From positions 806,001 to 870,000 of the forward strand of contig KV748234.1 in the NCBI GenBank assembly GCA_001692895.1: a stretch of 64,000 nucleotides of DNA, read 5' to 3'. Below the pieces are notes generated by a model. That model did no database searches, had not been told where the DNA came from, and saw nothing but the letters and a program-made list of their open reading frames with translations. The translations under genes and the position numbers were made by a program. The first letter of the stretch is position 1. Every line of letters starts with the position of its first letter. Source of the stretch: Cenococcum geophilum 1.58 (Eukaryota; Ascomycota; Dothideomycetes; Gloniales; Gloniaceae). Of this stretch, positions 50,280 to 60,753 are shown in pieces.

Positions 50280-51066
50280 CCTTCCCCCCCCCCCCCTTTA
50301 GCAAGCGCTCTAAAATTTTAAATTTGGTACGTATATCTAATCTCGCTTAGCTACCTAGCGAACGGCTATAGCTACAGTACACGCAAGGACTATTTTGGTT
50401 GCCCTAGAGAATTATTTTGGTTAGCTAGGGGAATTGTCCTAGTTGGCTAGGGGAGTTAAATTAAAAGCAACTCAGAACTTGCCTAACGTACGCTTCCTCT
50501 TTCTCTCTTTTGCCTATGCCTCCGCCAAAACGCGAATACAACACTGTCTCTGCGATTGCCGATGAAATTTGGTAATATTGTACGGGTGGAAACCTCACGA
50601 TATTTGACAAAGATCACGACACTACGGAAGGCTGATCGCGAAGGTTCTTGCAGCCAAGCATACGGCTTCGCTACAATTACTATATACAGTTAGTGGCAAC
50701 CAAGCGAGATTAGATGCGCGTATCGAATTTAAAATTTTGGAGCGCTCGCCAAAGAAGGGGGTAGGAAGCTGGTCGTGCACATTACTGTATCTTAACAATA
50801 ACTTAATAATAAATTTTAAAATTTAAATTAATAGGACTACTAGTTATTAAAGTATAGTAAATTTATTTAAATTTAGAGGCTAAAACTTAGTATCTTAATA
50901 GCTATAAGGTTTTATCCTATAAAAATTTCATAGTTGCTTTTTTTTAACTAATATTTATAATCTATTAAAATTTCGTAATTTATTATCTAGTTGTTATTAA
51001 GATATTTCGTTATGAATTTTATACATTTTGGTGAGGAATTGGCTTGGTAACTCGCTTATGTCGGTA

Positions 51067-51113
51067 ATTATGGCGGACTGAATGTGCCAAACCGACAATG
51101 AAAATTTCGCGAA
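51067..51113. repeat. Left TIR of transposon M, inner part
   Basis: GGCGGACTGAATGTGCCAAA through TTTCGCGAA is reverse-complementary to 61598-61642 over about 44 consecutive bases with one G/A difference. Confidence 0.88.
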
Positions 51114-51871
51114 TATCAAAATATCGTGATTAAAGCTCCGTTTGAGCCACGATTTGAAGCCTCGATTTGAAGCTCTAATTTAAAGCTCTAATTCGAAGCT
51201 TTAATTACGAGAGTTGATTTAGAGCTCTAATTTAATTTAGGCCGTTTTAGTAGACCCTCCCCGGCCTAATTAATTACAATTTATAATTAAAATAGGCATA
51301 ATTTGGAGCTTAATTTGGACGCTCTTTGGAAGTCTCTTATAGTAGTAATTAGATACTCTTTTAATAGGCAATAGAGATTATTCTAGTTACAAATCTAGTG
51401 TACGTAAATATTTAATTGTGAGGCTTAAGAAGGGGTTATATTTTAATTAAATTTTAGAGATTATATTATAAAGTCCTTGTGGCGTAGTAGTATGGTAAGT
51501 TCCTCCCCCTTACTGCCCGCTAGCTAGTAAGCCCGACGACGATATAATAAGACTTGACGATGTAATAAGGCTTGGCGGCGCGGTAAGACTTAGTGTAATA
51601 AGACCTAGTAAGAAGTAAGGAAGAAGACGACAAGGTAATTTATCTTTAAGATTGCTTAGTTACTATAGGGTAACTAATAGATCTAATAAGGCTTAGCAAT
51701 TTTGGGGCTTCTTTATTACTGTAGATAACGTTATATAATATTGGGTTTAGTGGTTATATCGGCTCCTCTAAAGGTAGGGAAAAAAAATTCTAAAATTGAC
51801 TACCCCCTAACTATACCTGCAATATTGGCAGTATAGCTAAGCCAGTTTATACAGGGCTTTATTATATGTAT
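51114..51871. other. Left subterminal, non-coding part of transposon M
   Basis: About six degenerate 13-15 bp repeats around GATTTGAAGCTCTAATT occur at 51130-51235. AT-rich sequence follows. Around 51476-51520 the stretch GTGGCGTAGTAGTATGG resembles a tRNA A box, but no matching B box or foldable tRNA follows. No gene is seen. The sequence lies downstream of the integrase stop, so it is presumably the 3' untranslated and subterminal region. Confidence 0.5.
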
Positions 51872-51960
51872 ATTAAGCACGGCGTATAGCGGCGGCTTCG
51901 CTAGAGGGAGGTAAGGAGATAGGAGAAGGGTTTTTTAACCGCGGGTCGTTGTACTGTTCC

Positions 51961-52224
51961 TGTTAGCGACTTAGTCAATCAAGGCATAAGCACAGCAAGG
52001 GGGTCGCGCAAGCCTGTACGATTAGATTGTCTATAAACGAGGATCTAAAGCTAGAGAAAGGAAAGGGGAAGAACGGAAGCACCGCTTGAAGTTATATGCA
52101 ATCCTCTAGTTACGTGATAGCAAACTGCCATCACGTGACGGCAATTTGCGGCAATCTGCCGTATTCTGCCAGCTTTCTGCCATATTCTGCCAGCTTTCTG
52201 CTATATTCTGCCAGCGCCGTAACA
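51961..52224 (+). repeat. Solo LTR in the integrase tail
   Basis: 264 bp starting TGTTAGCGACTTAGTC and ending AGCGCCGTAACA, flanked by a perfect GTTCC duplication (51956-51960 and 52225-52229). Near the end it has TTTGCGGCAATCTGCC and three TATTCTGCCAGCTTTCTGCC-like repeats. These resemble, in reverse complement, the LTR of Gypsy B, so a related Gypsy family is likely. Confidence 0.88.
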
Positions 52225-52234
52225 GTTCCAAAGT

Positions 52235-55032
52235 CAGTGCTCTTATTAATATCGAATATTAATTACTGATATTGAATATTAAATATTAAACGTTCAATAT
52301 CAATATTAATATGATATGTTTAATACTGAAAGATATTAAATATTGAAGATTTTTAGAGTTAAGGTGGTAAAAATAGGTAGATATATTAGTAAATAACTCT
52401 CGGGCCTCCTTACAATACGTGCGCATTTTAAATTTATTAGGTAAACCTATAGAAAGTAAAAATTACTAAATATTAAATTAGGTCTTGCAAGTCATCGCGC
52501 GCAATATCGTAATATTTTAACACACCCCCAGAGCTTAACCCCCCATACACTCTACCTTTAATTAACGCCATGCCTCCCTTATCTACTAAGGTAATTAAGG
52601 ACGATAATATATCCTCCTCTGCTATTTCTAAGCTTAATTCTAATCGATTTACCTACTCTAGCGGCAACAACGACGCGTTGAGCGACTCTACACCAACTAC
52701 CCTAAAGTCGCCTCGTAAAAGGCGCCGGTTAGCTACTTCTACGTGGAAGCTTACCCGCAATCCTCTCCCTTATAAAGCTATTCGCGACGGCAAGAATTAA
52801 AGATAGTACTATTTAATATATGAATAGAACTCTACCTCGTTAACATCTATTCGCGCCCACCTAGCCAAAAAGCACGGTATAGAGATTTAAGGTGAAGAGG
52901 TTCAAGCAAAGCGATTGCGAGAGGAGCGCCTCTCTAATATACTGAGCGGCTTATAAGCCTTAAGACAGGTTAATCGCGAAGCTTAAGAAGAGCGAACACT
53001 TCGAGCTGCCATTAATCGCGACGCCTTTAATAAAGCTCTCGTACAGCTTATTACTTTATAAAATCTACCACATAATATAGCTACCTAGCCAGAGCTATAC
53101 GCGTTGCTTATGATAGTCAATTATACTGCTAAGGAAGTTATAATTAATATAACGGCAACTATACCAAAGTTAATTAAGTAATCGCATACAGTATATTATA
53201 AGGTTCTAAAAGCAAAGCTTTAAAGCTCTCTCTTGAAAATCTACTTCTTAATTAATATATAGACGTCACCGAACCACCATTCCTTTTAAGCAATCGTTGC
53301 CTATTTTATTAAAGCGGAAATAAGGCAGTTATAAAAGGCTCTACTTACTCTACCAGAGCTCCCCTTATATAGTAGTAAGGACCAAGCTATAGCCTTTCTT
53401 CGCATTACTAAGAGCTACGGGATTTTAGGTAATATTAACTATATCTATGGCGATAATCACGGCTTAAACGATAAGATATATCGCTTTATTTCTACAGCTC
53501 TTTAGAAAAAAGGGTTCCCTTAGAATCCAGTTCACCACCAAATTTAATACAGTAGCTATATTATCAACCTTGCCCTCTAGGCCTTCCTCTATATTAAAGA
53601 TAAAGAGGTAATTAATAAAGCCCTTTAGCAAGTTCAGCTTAATAAGAATTTAGCAATTAATAAGAAGCTTATACAAAAAATAAAGAAAGCAAAGGCTATA
53701 GGCTAAAGAGAGATTGGTACACTTAGTAGAGTTCACAACCTTATTATACACATTTGCGTTAAAGGCTCGCTAAAATGAGTTCAAAACCTTAGCTGGACGA
53801 TCGATTCCTTTAGATAATAACACTTAGTAGAACTCGTGGTATACTATACTTAAAGCCATTAAGAGTAAGAAGTTTGGACGGCAATTAATGCGTACTATCG
53901 GGAATGGTATAAGGAAGTAAAAGACGACTGCCTCTCACCAGAGGATTAAAATATCATTAATAAGACGTACGCCTTTTTAAAGCCGTTTTATAAGCTTATA
54001 ATAATAAACTAAGGCGACTTCTTATCAATTAACTAGACGCTATATACTATGGATATACTTATTAAACACTACAAGCAGTTAAAGGTAAGCTTTTTAGTCA
54101 TAATTAAGGCTTTACTAATTAGTAGTTTTATAGGATCAATATCGCCCAAATTAACGCCTCCTCTCTGCTATTATTACAAGCTGGTATACCTTCGATAAAT
54201 ACTACAAGCTTACTAACGATACTTCTACATACGCCGCCTCAATTCTCCTTCACCCCTTACGTCGGAAAACCTATATTAAAAGGCACTGGAATAAGAAGTG
54301 GCATAAGAAATCATTTACGGCAGTAAGGAAGCTTTAGGAGGAGCAATATATATATCGCGAAGTTAAACCAAAAGTCACTACCAATTGCTCTACTAAGCCT
54401 TTCGAAACCAAACTCTATATACGTATACTTAACGTCACTAGCAGCATAGAGGATAAGTATAAAGACTTTATCAATTCGAAGCCTATTTCAATTTAAGGCA
54501 CGGCGCTAAAGTAGTGGCTTAATCCAACTCGCAGAGCTAACTACCTACGACTCTCTCAAATAGCAATTAATATATTGTCTATACCATCAATGTTAGTAGA
54601 GGCCGAGCGAGTCTTTCAGGTACACGGCGAACAATCTTATAGGACCGCATATTACTAGAGAGTACTAATATTAAACATACGGAGTGCTTAAAGAGCTGGC
54701 TACTAAGTAATATCACCGCCGGAGGAAGGCTTATAGCAACGAATGTAGTATAAGAGGCTTCGGAGGCCTTAGCAGAATCTAGAGAGCAGCTAATATCTAC
54801 TACACCACGCCAAGGATCACGAAGGTGACGATAGTGGTAGGAGAGTAGTTGAGAGAGTAGCTATTTTAAAGCTGTACTAGAGGCCAGGGGCGTATGAGCC
54901 TACTTTTAAATAAAACACCATATACTATATTCAATATTCAATATCTTTTCAATATTTTTCAGTATTGAACTAATATTCAATATCAATATCAATACGGCCT
55001 TTTCCTAATATTGAATATTGATAAGAGCACTG
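52235..55032 (+). mobile_element. hAT-superfamily DNA transposon
   Basis: 2798 bp with inverted ends CAGTGCTCTTAT at 52235 and ATAAGAGCACTG at 55032; similarity continues about 25 bp. An exact 8-bp duplication TCCAAAGT flanks it (52227-52234 and 55033-55040), the hallmark length of hAT. Subterminal regions (52255-52345 and 54925-55025) are crowded with AATATTGAATATT-like palindromic motifs, plausible transposase binding sites. It codes on the + strand. It lies two bases inside the GTTCC duplication of the solo LTR, so it is younger than that LTR. Confidence 0.93.
52570..54790 (+). pseudogene. hAT transposase with BED finger, decayed
   Basis: ATG at 52570 opens 76 codons (MPPLSTKVIKDD..., basic SPRKRRR near residue 48). 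After a stop, a BED-finger remnant SIRAHLAKKHGIEI appears near 52846-52890. Central hAT sequence includes LRITKSYGILGNINYIYGDN (about 53398-53460), IINKTYAFLKPFYKLIIIN (about 53950-54010) and ISPKLTPP. The C-terminal dimerisation region reads LRLSQIAINILSIPSMLVEA followed by ERVF (about 54549-54620), then shifts frame, continuing TRRTILQDRILLEST. That is the typical hAT C-terminus. Stops are TAA/TAG, mostly RIP type, and the frameshift after ERVF is a further defect. Length of about 740 codons is normal for fungal hAT. It would bind the terminal repeats and catalyse excision and insertion. Confidence 0.85.
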
Positions 55033-58000
55033 TCCAAAGTCAGCAAGCCGAGTTAAGTGGCGATGTCTCTAGCTAAGTCCGAGCCAGTATACGATTTCCT
55101 CATTAGGAAAGGCGTGATTGAAGTGTTTAAATTGCTCCTACCTATATATGCGTACGACTCTACCTATAACTCTTACCTACGTCTACTTCTGCGGAGTCCT
55201 CCCTTAGCTAGCACATTAGTGTCCTTATCCCTGCCCTTATTCCTACCTTTACTCCTACCCTTCCCTTTAGCTCCGTTACTGCTGCCTTGTATATTTAGGT
55301 CCCTTTACTCTTCTCTACTACGTGCTCTTTACTCTGCCGCCTTTTTAGAATTCCGTACTCTCCTGGGGGATTTAGTATTTAATAAGTCGCTAGGGTGACT
55401 ACGCTTGCTAAAAGGGCTCGATGGTAATATAGGAGGTGGAGAGGAGACGGGAGAGGAAGTTTTAACGTCTTTAAGAGGGGACTGGGGTGGTTTATTAGCT
55501 TCCATCTATAAGTAGTTAGCGACATATTTGAATTACGACGTTACTCTTACCACTCTCCGGTCCTTTTTTAATGAAAGCGTTAGCTTAAGTCGCGGTAGCT
55601 CTCTCGTGGCTGGTGTTAGAGTTCTCGTGTTCTTATCTTCTTCTTTAGCTTCTTCCTGCTGTTCTATAGCCCGTTGTTTACTCTACAATAGCTTTAAAGC
55701 AGTCGGTGTCTTTAAAACAGTTGGTGGCCTTGACTTTGTCTATGGCCTTAACTCTGTCTATGGCCTCGACTTTATTAACGCCTTTAAACCAGCTTGCACC
55801 TTTCTTAGGTTAAGAAGTTCGTCTACTACTGAAAGATCTTAAAAATCCTTAATTTGACGCCAGTCTTTGCCATTATTAGCGGTTAGATCTATAATGTCTC
55901 TTTCCTCTATTAACTGCATTGGTATCTAAGACTGTAATCGGTATATACTTCCTTTTTACTTAGAGAGAGCCTTCTTTCCTTTTCCTTGGCTTATTGGTGT
56001 TTCTAGTACTGACTTTGCCCTCTTAGAGTTATACCTTAAAAATACAATATAGATAATAGATTTACCGCTAGACTTCTTAGTGTCACGTTTAAAGTTCTAA
56101 AGCGCTATTAATAATTATATGCCGCTATCCTGACCTTTACCTAGGGCTGCTATACCGTTATAGAAGTTTGCATCCTAATAAGGAGACAGAAACTCTGTAA
56201 CGCGATTTAGGTATGCTTCTATAGGGGCAAGTACATATTGAGGAATCTGGTTTAGCACTAAATTAAAAAGGGGACTGTTATCTCTCCCTTCTCGCGGCCG
56301 AAGTTCTTGGTCTATTATAAGTGTTGCGAAAGGCCCTATTTCTTTAGATTAGCTAATAGAATGGGATAAGCAGAAATAAACATACTAAGAGTCTTAGCCT
56401 TTTGCTTATACCCTTACTTGCCATTTAGGCCTAGGCCTGTAGAATATAACGTCTAAACAATCTTTCTATAAATCTAAAGCCGGAGCATACTATTTTGAGC
56501 TATAGTAGCCCCTTCCTTACGCGCTGCCGGGGTTGGAATATGGCTGGATTGGGTATAGGCGCCTATACCTATATATTATAGAGGCGTTGGATTATAGGAT
56601 ATTTAAGTTCAAGTAAGGGACGTTTTCTTAGCCTTAAGTGCAGGACTATTACGTACGGGACCTATACTTAGAGCAACTAAGCGGCGGGCGGATGGCTCTC
56701 TATATTGTTGGGATATTTTAATAGTAGGAGTAGAGGATACAGTGGGGGTTATAGTAGGAGTATGAGAACCTCTAGGTCTTGGATTGAACGCTATAGTAGA
56801 AAGGCCACGTTGAATCCTTAACTCTTGGGCCTCTATAGTTTTAGCTACATATTATAGTAGTAAGAAAGCGTCACTTGAATTATTAACAGCTTTATAGAAT
56901 TAACAATTGGCTTGCTTTTTTATAACCACTTTATGGCGGATATTATTACCTAGGGAATGAGTATACCGTTTGGTCTATAATGGAAATTTTATTATAGAGG
57001 GTTAGAAGAGATAGAGTAAGAGATAGAGTAAGAGAAGGTTAATTAGGAAATTTAAGGCCATTATTAATATCTATATCTTTAAGATCTGCGTCTTCTTTAG
57101 GCTTGTCTTCCGCAAAAGGCAACCCGTCCTCTCTTACAATATAAGTACCTTCTATATTAATAGCTTTAATGTCTATGCCTTCGTCCCGTAGGGCTTACTT
57201 ATACTATCTTAACCGCTTATAGTTACTGTACTTTGGTGGAGCCTTAAGCTCTCTGAGTATTAGCTGAGCGCCTGACCGTATATACTCCCTTACCGCCATT
57301 CGTAATTAAGTATAAGCTTTGTAATGAACACGTTTACCGCTTAGGTTGTTTATATAGAAGTCCTTACTATTAACCTCGCCACCTAGAAAGCCTAAAGAGT
57401 TAAGTATAGATTTATACTATTGCAAAGTGGCCTCCGGAAGGTACTTGTTAATATCTATAATGGGTTAGCTGGCTAACTAGCAATATGGAGCCTTTTGGAG
57501 TTGGGTAGTTATACCAATATCCTTAACCGTTTTAGTAAGCTCCTTTATAATATGCTTAGGTACTAGATATCCTTGCTCTTTATAGCCAATTGCTTCCGGG
57601 TATATATAGTTTTTAAAAGGCTGACTAGATATAGTTTGGACGCTTTGGCTGCTTATAGATTATATAAATATTCTATATTCTGGTAAAATATATAAGTGCC
57701 TTTTAAATAATAGGCATATAGATTGCAAGTAAGGTAATCCTATTAGCTAAAGAGAACTTATTTTAATAACCTTTATTCTTAAGGCTTATAAAATATAACT
57801 ATATCTAGTTAGTTAAATACTAGATCTTTAACTTAGGAGACTTACTCTCTAGCGAAGTAGTGCGCCTTAAGTTATCTGTCCCTACTAGGACTTAATCCTC
57901 TAGTTTAGAATACTTGTACTAAATAAGAACGTATATTGAAAGTGTATATCCTCCCCGGTAATAAGCTCTCCAGTTTTATCGTTAGTGTAGTTAGTACGGA

Positions 58001-58900
58001 TTTGCTGCGCAAGCTGGAAATGATTATCTGCGACTATATATATCTCTCTACTATAGTTAGATTGCATAATCTCTGGCTAAATACCTGTAGCCTCTACTGC
58101 GTAGATATATTGTTTAAAGACGCTTACTCCTGTACGCGAACTAATTAAACAGTGTAGCCATATAATATAACGCGAGAAGGCATTAATTCCGGCGTATATC
58201 TGAATACCCTAATGCTCTAACTTGTAGTGTGTATTAACGGACTAGAGGTAGTTTGGCCCGGGTATTATATACTCTTTATAGGTTCAATTAAGGCGCTTTT
58301 TTTGACGCTCGACGCCTTTAGGATTAAGTTCTTTTATTACCCGGAATAGGCGGTCTTTAAACGCTTTGCGTCAGCCTAGGCTACGGGGTAGTATAGTAGG
58401 ACTATACCTAGATACGTTATGATGTTTTAAATGGAAATGGGTGTATAATAGGCCTCTACTATATAGGGTAATTGTACCCTTATAGAGCTCGTCTTAGACA
58501 ATCTCTTTTAACTTTTCGTTTTTAGCAACTATGTTCTTAATATCTACTTTACGGTAGAGATCTAATTGTAGACATAGACGTTAAAGCGCTCGTGGGGTTA
58601 TTATATAGCCTTCCTGCTCTAGAGTATAGATAATATCTAAGTCTCTAAAGGTATACTAGTAGAATAGAATAGCAACCCTACATTGTAAGATCTTATTAGC
58701 GTAGTTAAGACGCTAATTGTTCTTTAAAAGTTGCCATTCTTAGAACCTCCGTTTAAGTGTTTATAAATTTAGCGTTACTTTACGATCTTTAAAAATATAA
58801 ATGATCTAAGGTGTAGTATATCTACACTTATAAAGCCCCGTGATTTCATTACAAATAGGCTCGTAGTCAATACGCGGAGGTATAGTAGTAAGGAGGGAAG

Positions 58901-59108
58901 GCAACTAAAATATGTAATAGGAAGCTTTAGAAACGAAATATAACTTTTTTTTTAAACTTCCTTATAATCTTAGAGTGTATATACTCTATACTGTATAATA
59001 ATCTTATATATATAAGAGGTGTGCTAGTAAAGGAGGTGATTTAGTGGTTTTTAATAGGTCGTGGGGCTAAGCTGTCTTCGTCACTATAGGTGAAGCTAGT
59101 AAAAAATA
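58901..59108. promoter_or_regulatory. Upstream region of the rve gene
   Basis: Non-coding as far as I can tell. It lies between the N-terminus of the minus-strand integrase gene and the hairpin array. A partial hairpin-related sequence (GTCTTCGTCACTATAGG) lies at 59073-59090. Its position suggests a promoter or transposase-binding region; no specific element is shown. Confidence 0.35.
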
Positions 59109-60038
59109 GAGGCGTCTTAGTCACTATAGTAGGTCGCCTACAGTGGCCAAAACGCCTTAATTTTTAGAGCTCTAAAATTTTTATTTTTAAACATTTATAA
59201 TTAAGGCGTCTCGGTCACTGCAGTAGGTCGCCTGCAGTGGCCGAGACGCCTTAATTTTATAGCTCCAAAAAAAAATTTTAAGCATTTATAATTAAGGCGC
59301 CTTAGTCACTATAGTAGATCGCCTACAGTGACCAAGACGCCTTAATTTTATAAGCATTAATAATTAAGGTATTTTGGTTACTGTAGTAGATCGCCTACAG
59401 TAATTAAGACGCCTTAATTTTATAGCCTAGAAAAAACTTTTATAAGTATTTATAATTAGAGTACCTTACTACTATATATATAGTTCTACTTAATATATAG
59501 TTTTCCTTACTAAAATATACCCTTTTATACTACCTATAATTTAATAACTTTTTAATAGAATTATATCTTATAATGACTAAAATTAGTTATTAAGAATATA
59601 ATAGAGCGTATTATTATATTTAAAAAAAATTCTATTTTTTACTAAATAGGAAAGTGGTATTTTTTAGTTTATAATATAAAAAGCTTAAGTTACTATATAA
59701 TAAACCGTATTTTAATTTTAATTTTAATAGCTATTATAGTTATTTAGTTATAATTATTTAAAAATGCTTATATTTTAATGTATTTTAATACTATATATAA
59801 GCTAATTAATCTTTTATTATATATTTTTTAATATAAAATTATAGTTTTAGTATTTAATAAGTTATATTTAAATTTTATATAATTCTATTAGAAGGTTATT
59901 TAGTTATAGGTAGTATAAAAGGGTATATTTTAGTAAGGAAAACTATATATTAAGTAGGACCATATACGCAGTAGTAAGGTACTTTAAGGCGTCTTAGTTA
60001 CTATAGTAATCGCCTATAGTAACTAAGACGCCTTAATT
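59109..60038. repeat. Tandem array of ~54-bp hairpins (five units)
   Basis: Units lie at about 59109-59160, 59201-59254, 59291-59345, 59361-59419 and 59985-60038. Each is a palindrome whose arms read AAGGCGTCTCGGTCACTGCA and its complement around a loop near GTAGGTCGC. Unit 2 is essentially perfect; the others carry C/T and G/A changes, often compensated by G:T-type differences. Units are joined by AT-rich linkers containing CATTTATAATTAAGGC. Unit 5 is displaced by MITE K. The array lies just upstream of the rve gene in transposon M. A fragment (GACACCTTAATTTTT) near 60065 may be a sixth. Confidence 0.88.
59459..59984. mobile_element. MITE K (526 bp)
   Basis: Inverted ends are GAGTACCTTACTACTA and its near complement TAGTAAGGTACTT, with a TA duplication outside (59457-59458 and 59985-59986). 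The inverted repeats extend at least 85 bp; AGTTTTCCTTACTAAAATAT at about 59501 pairs with its complement near 59925. AT-rich, no ORF. Removing it restores the linker TTTATAATTAAGGCG between hairpin units 4 and 5, which confirms the insertion. TA target suggests Tc1/mariner-type mobilisation. Confidence 0.85.
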
Positions 60039-60330
60039 TTTACTAGTTTTACCTATAGTAATAAGGACACCTTAATTTTTCACTTTTACTAGATTATTAG
60101 TATCTATATTTATATAATCTTTATATATTTTTATAGGTATAGTTATAGAATTAAATTATTTAAGGCTACTATAGGTATTATATTTACTTATTAAGCACGG
60201 ATTTAAAAAAGATAGAAGATATATCTATATAGTAATAATAGTACGTCCTACTACCTCTCCTAACCCTTTCTGCCCTCCCTTTCCTCCCCTTCCTTCCCTC
60301 CCCCCTTTCCCCCCCTTCCCGCAACTAGCG
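60039..60330. other. AT-rich stretch then pyrimidine tract
   Basis: 60060-60235 is AT-rich with no gene. 60253-60325 is an almost pure C/T tract (CCCTCCCTTTCCTCCCCTTC and similar) on the + strand, immediately followed by more GC-rich sequence. Such a tract could be an untranslated or promoter element of the minus-strand ORF, or a simple repeat. Confidence 0.6.
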
Positions 60331-60753
60331 TGGCTTAGTTATAGCTTAGGGCCACGCTTAGGTAATAAGCACTTTTTATTTACTAGGCGGCACTTGCTAT
60401 ACTAGTGGCCTAGAGTTTTCTGGCTATAAAAGGCTGTATAATATATCCTATAAATAAGCCCATTGGCAGCACAGCGGTTATAGGCCGCTGGCTGCACTTT
60501 ACTATATAAACCCTCTATTAAACGAGCATGNGCTATTACCTCGCGGCAATAAGCTAATAAAGCGCCCCACTAAGCCGTACCTATATACCTAAATTGCCTA
60601 GCCGGAGCATTTGAACCGCTAGTATTTTGTAAGTCGGTATAATGCTAGGCGGGTGAGGGGAGACTAAGGGCGGCAGTAGTAGGGGTTAGAGGTGGGGCAT
60701 TAAAGAGGACAGTGGCGGTGGTAGCGGTGGCGGTGGCGGTAGTAGTGGCAATT
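60331..60753 (-). pseudogene. Decayed continuation of the Pro-rich ORF
   Basis: In one minus frame this reads FRYIGTA, GALLAYCREVI (one ambiguous base follows), HARLIEGLYSKVQPAAYNRC, AANGLIYRIYYTAFYSQKTL and VNKKCLLPKRGPKL with few stops. This is protein-like, contains spaced Cys residues, and was probably the C-terminal part of the ORF at 60754-61146, in a shifted frame or second exon. Family not recognised. Confidence 0.45.

Larger units (their letters stand above)
44670..50787. mobile_element. TIR element G (536 bp) interrupted by Copia F
   Basis: Starts CAGTGATGTGCACGACTAGC and ends GGTCGTGCACATTACTG, flanked by TA at 44668-44669 and 50788-50789. The inverted repeats run about 120 bp: 44670-44702 plus 50297-50350 against 50690-50787. 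A poly-C run of 13 lies at 50284-50296, where the other repeat has only five C. Inside, an ATG at 50516 opens MPPPKREYNTVSAIADEIW and then meets TAA. The same frame continues beyond as YCTGGNLTIFDKDHDTTEG and SRRFLQPSIRLRYNYYIQLV. This looks like the remains of a small or truncated transposase gene; family unknown. Confidence 0.78.
44608..51064. mobile_element. MITE H (337 bp) interrupted by element G
   Basis: Ends are CTAATATAAGCGAG and CTCGCTTATGTCGG, which are inverted repeats differing only by RIP-type changes (CCGACATAAGCGAG). A TA duplication lies outside (44606-44607 and 51065-51066). The TIR extends more than 100 bp inward; for example ATTCCTTACCAAAATCTATA at about 44633 pairs with its complement near 51020. 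Without G it is about 337 bp, AT-rich and non-coding. The TA target suggests Tc1/mariner-related mobilisation. It sits inside the left TIR of transposon M. Confidence 0.8.
51872..58900 (-). pseudogene. Integrase-core (rve) DDE protein of transposon M, with long tail; interrupted
   Basis: Minus-strand reading starts near 58900. An N-terminal helix-turn-helix-like part (PRIDYEPICNEITGLYKC, VTLNLQTLKRRFQEW, about 58740-58880) resembles Clr5-type leaders. A spacer with LGL, KDRLFRVIKELNPKGVERQK follows (about 58285-58345). The rve core has EYIIPGPNYLQSV (about 58240-58280), GIQIYAGINAFSRYIIWLHC (about 58150-58210; first catalytic Asp position reads Asn), VADNHFQLAQQI (about 58000-58035) and the Glu-bearing segment near 57905. 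LANRITLLAIYMPII-like helices follow near 57690-57760. A tail of several hundred residues comes next, with PPPILPSSPFSKR (about 55405) and GKGRSKGRNKGRDKD (about 55222-55266), ending just past LKNPSPISLPPSSEAAAI near 51875. A solo LTR and a hAT interrupt the tail. It has far fewer stops than neighbouring elements. It would act as transposase; whether the tail is one protein or a second gene is uncertain. Confidence 0.65.

Noticed and set aside
51470-51550. Possible tRNA or SINE promoter (GTGGCGTAGTAGTATGG resembles an A box)
   Set aside because: No B box at suitable distance and no cloverleaf can be drawn from the following sequence.
55057-55842. Two open frames of 104-113 codons on the + strand
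   Set aside because: They are antisense to the better supported minus-strand tail of the rve gene; their Ser/Leu richness mirrors the basic and Pro-rich tail.
57936-58148. 70-codon open frame on the + strand
   Set aside because: It is antisense to the rve catalytic core, whose motifs are clear on the minus strand.
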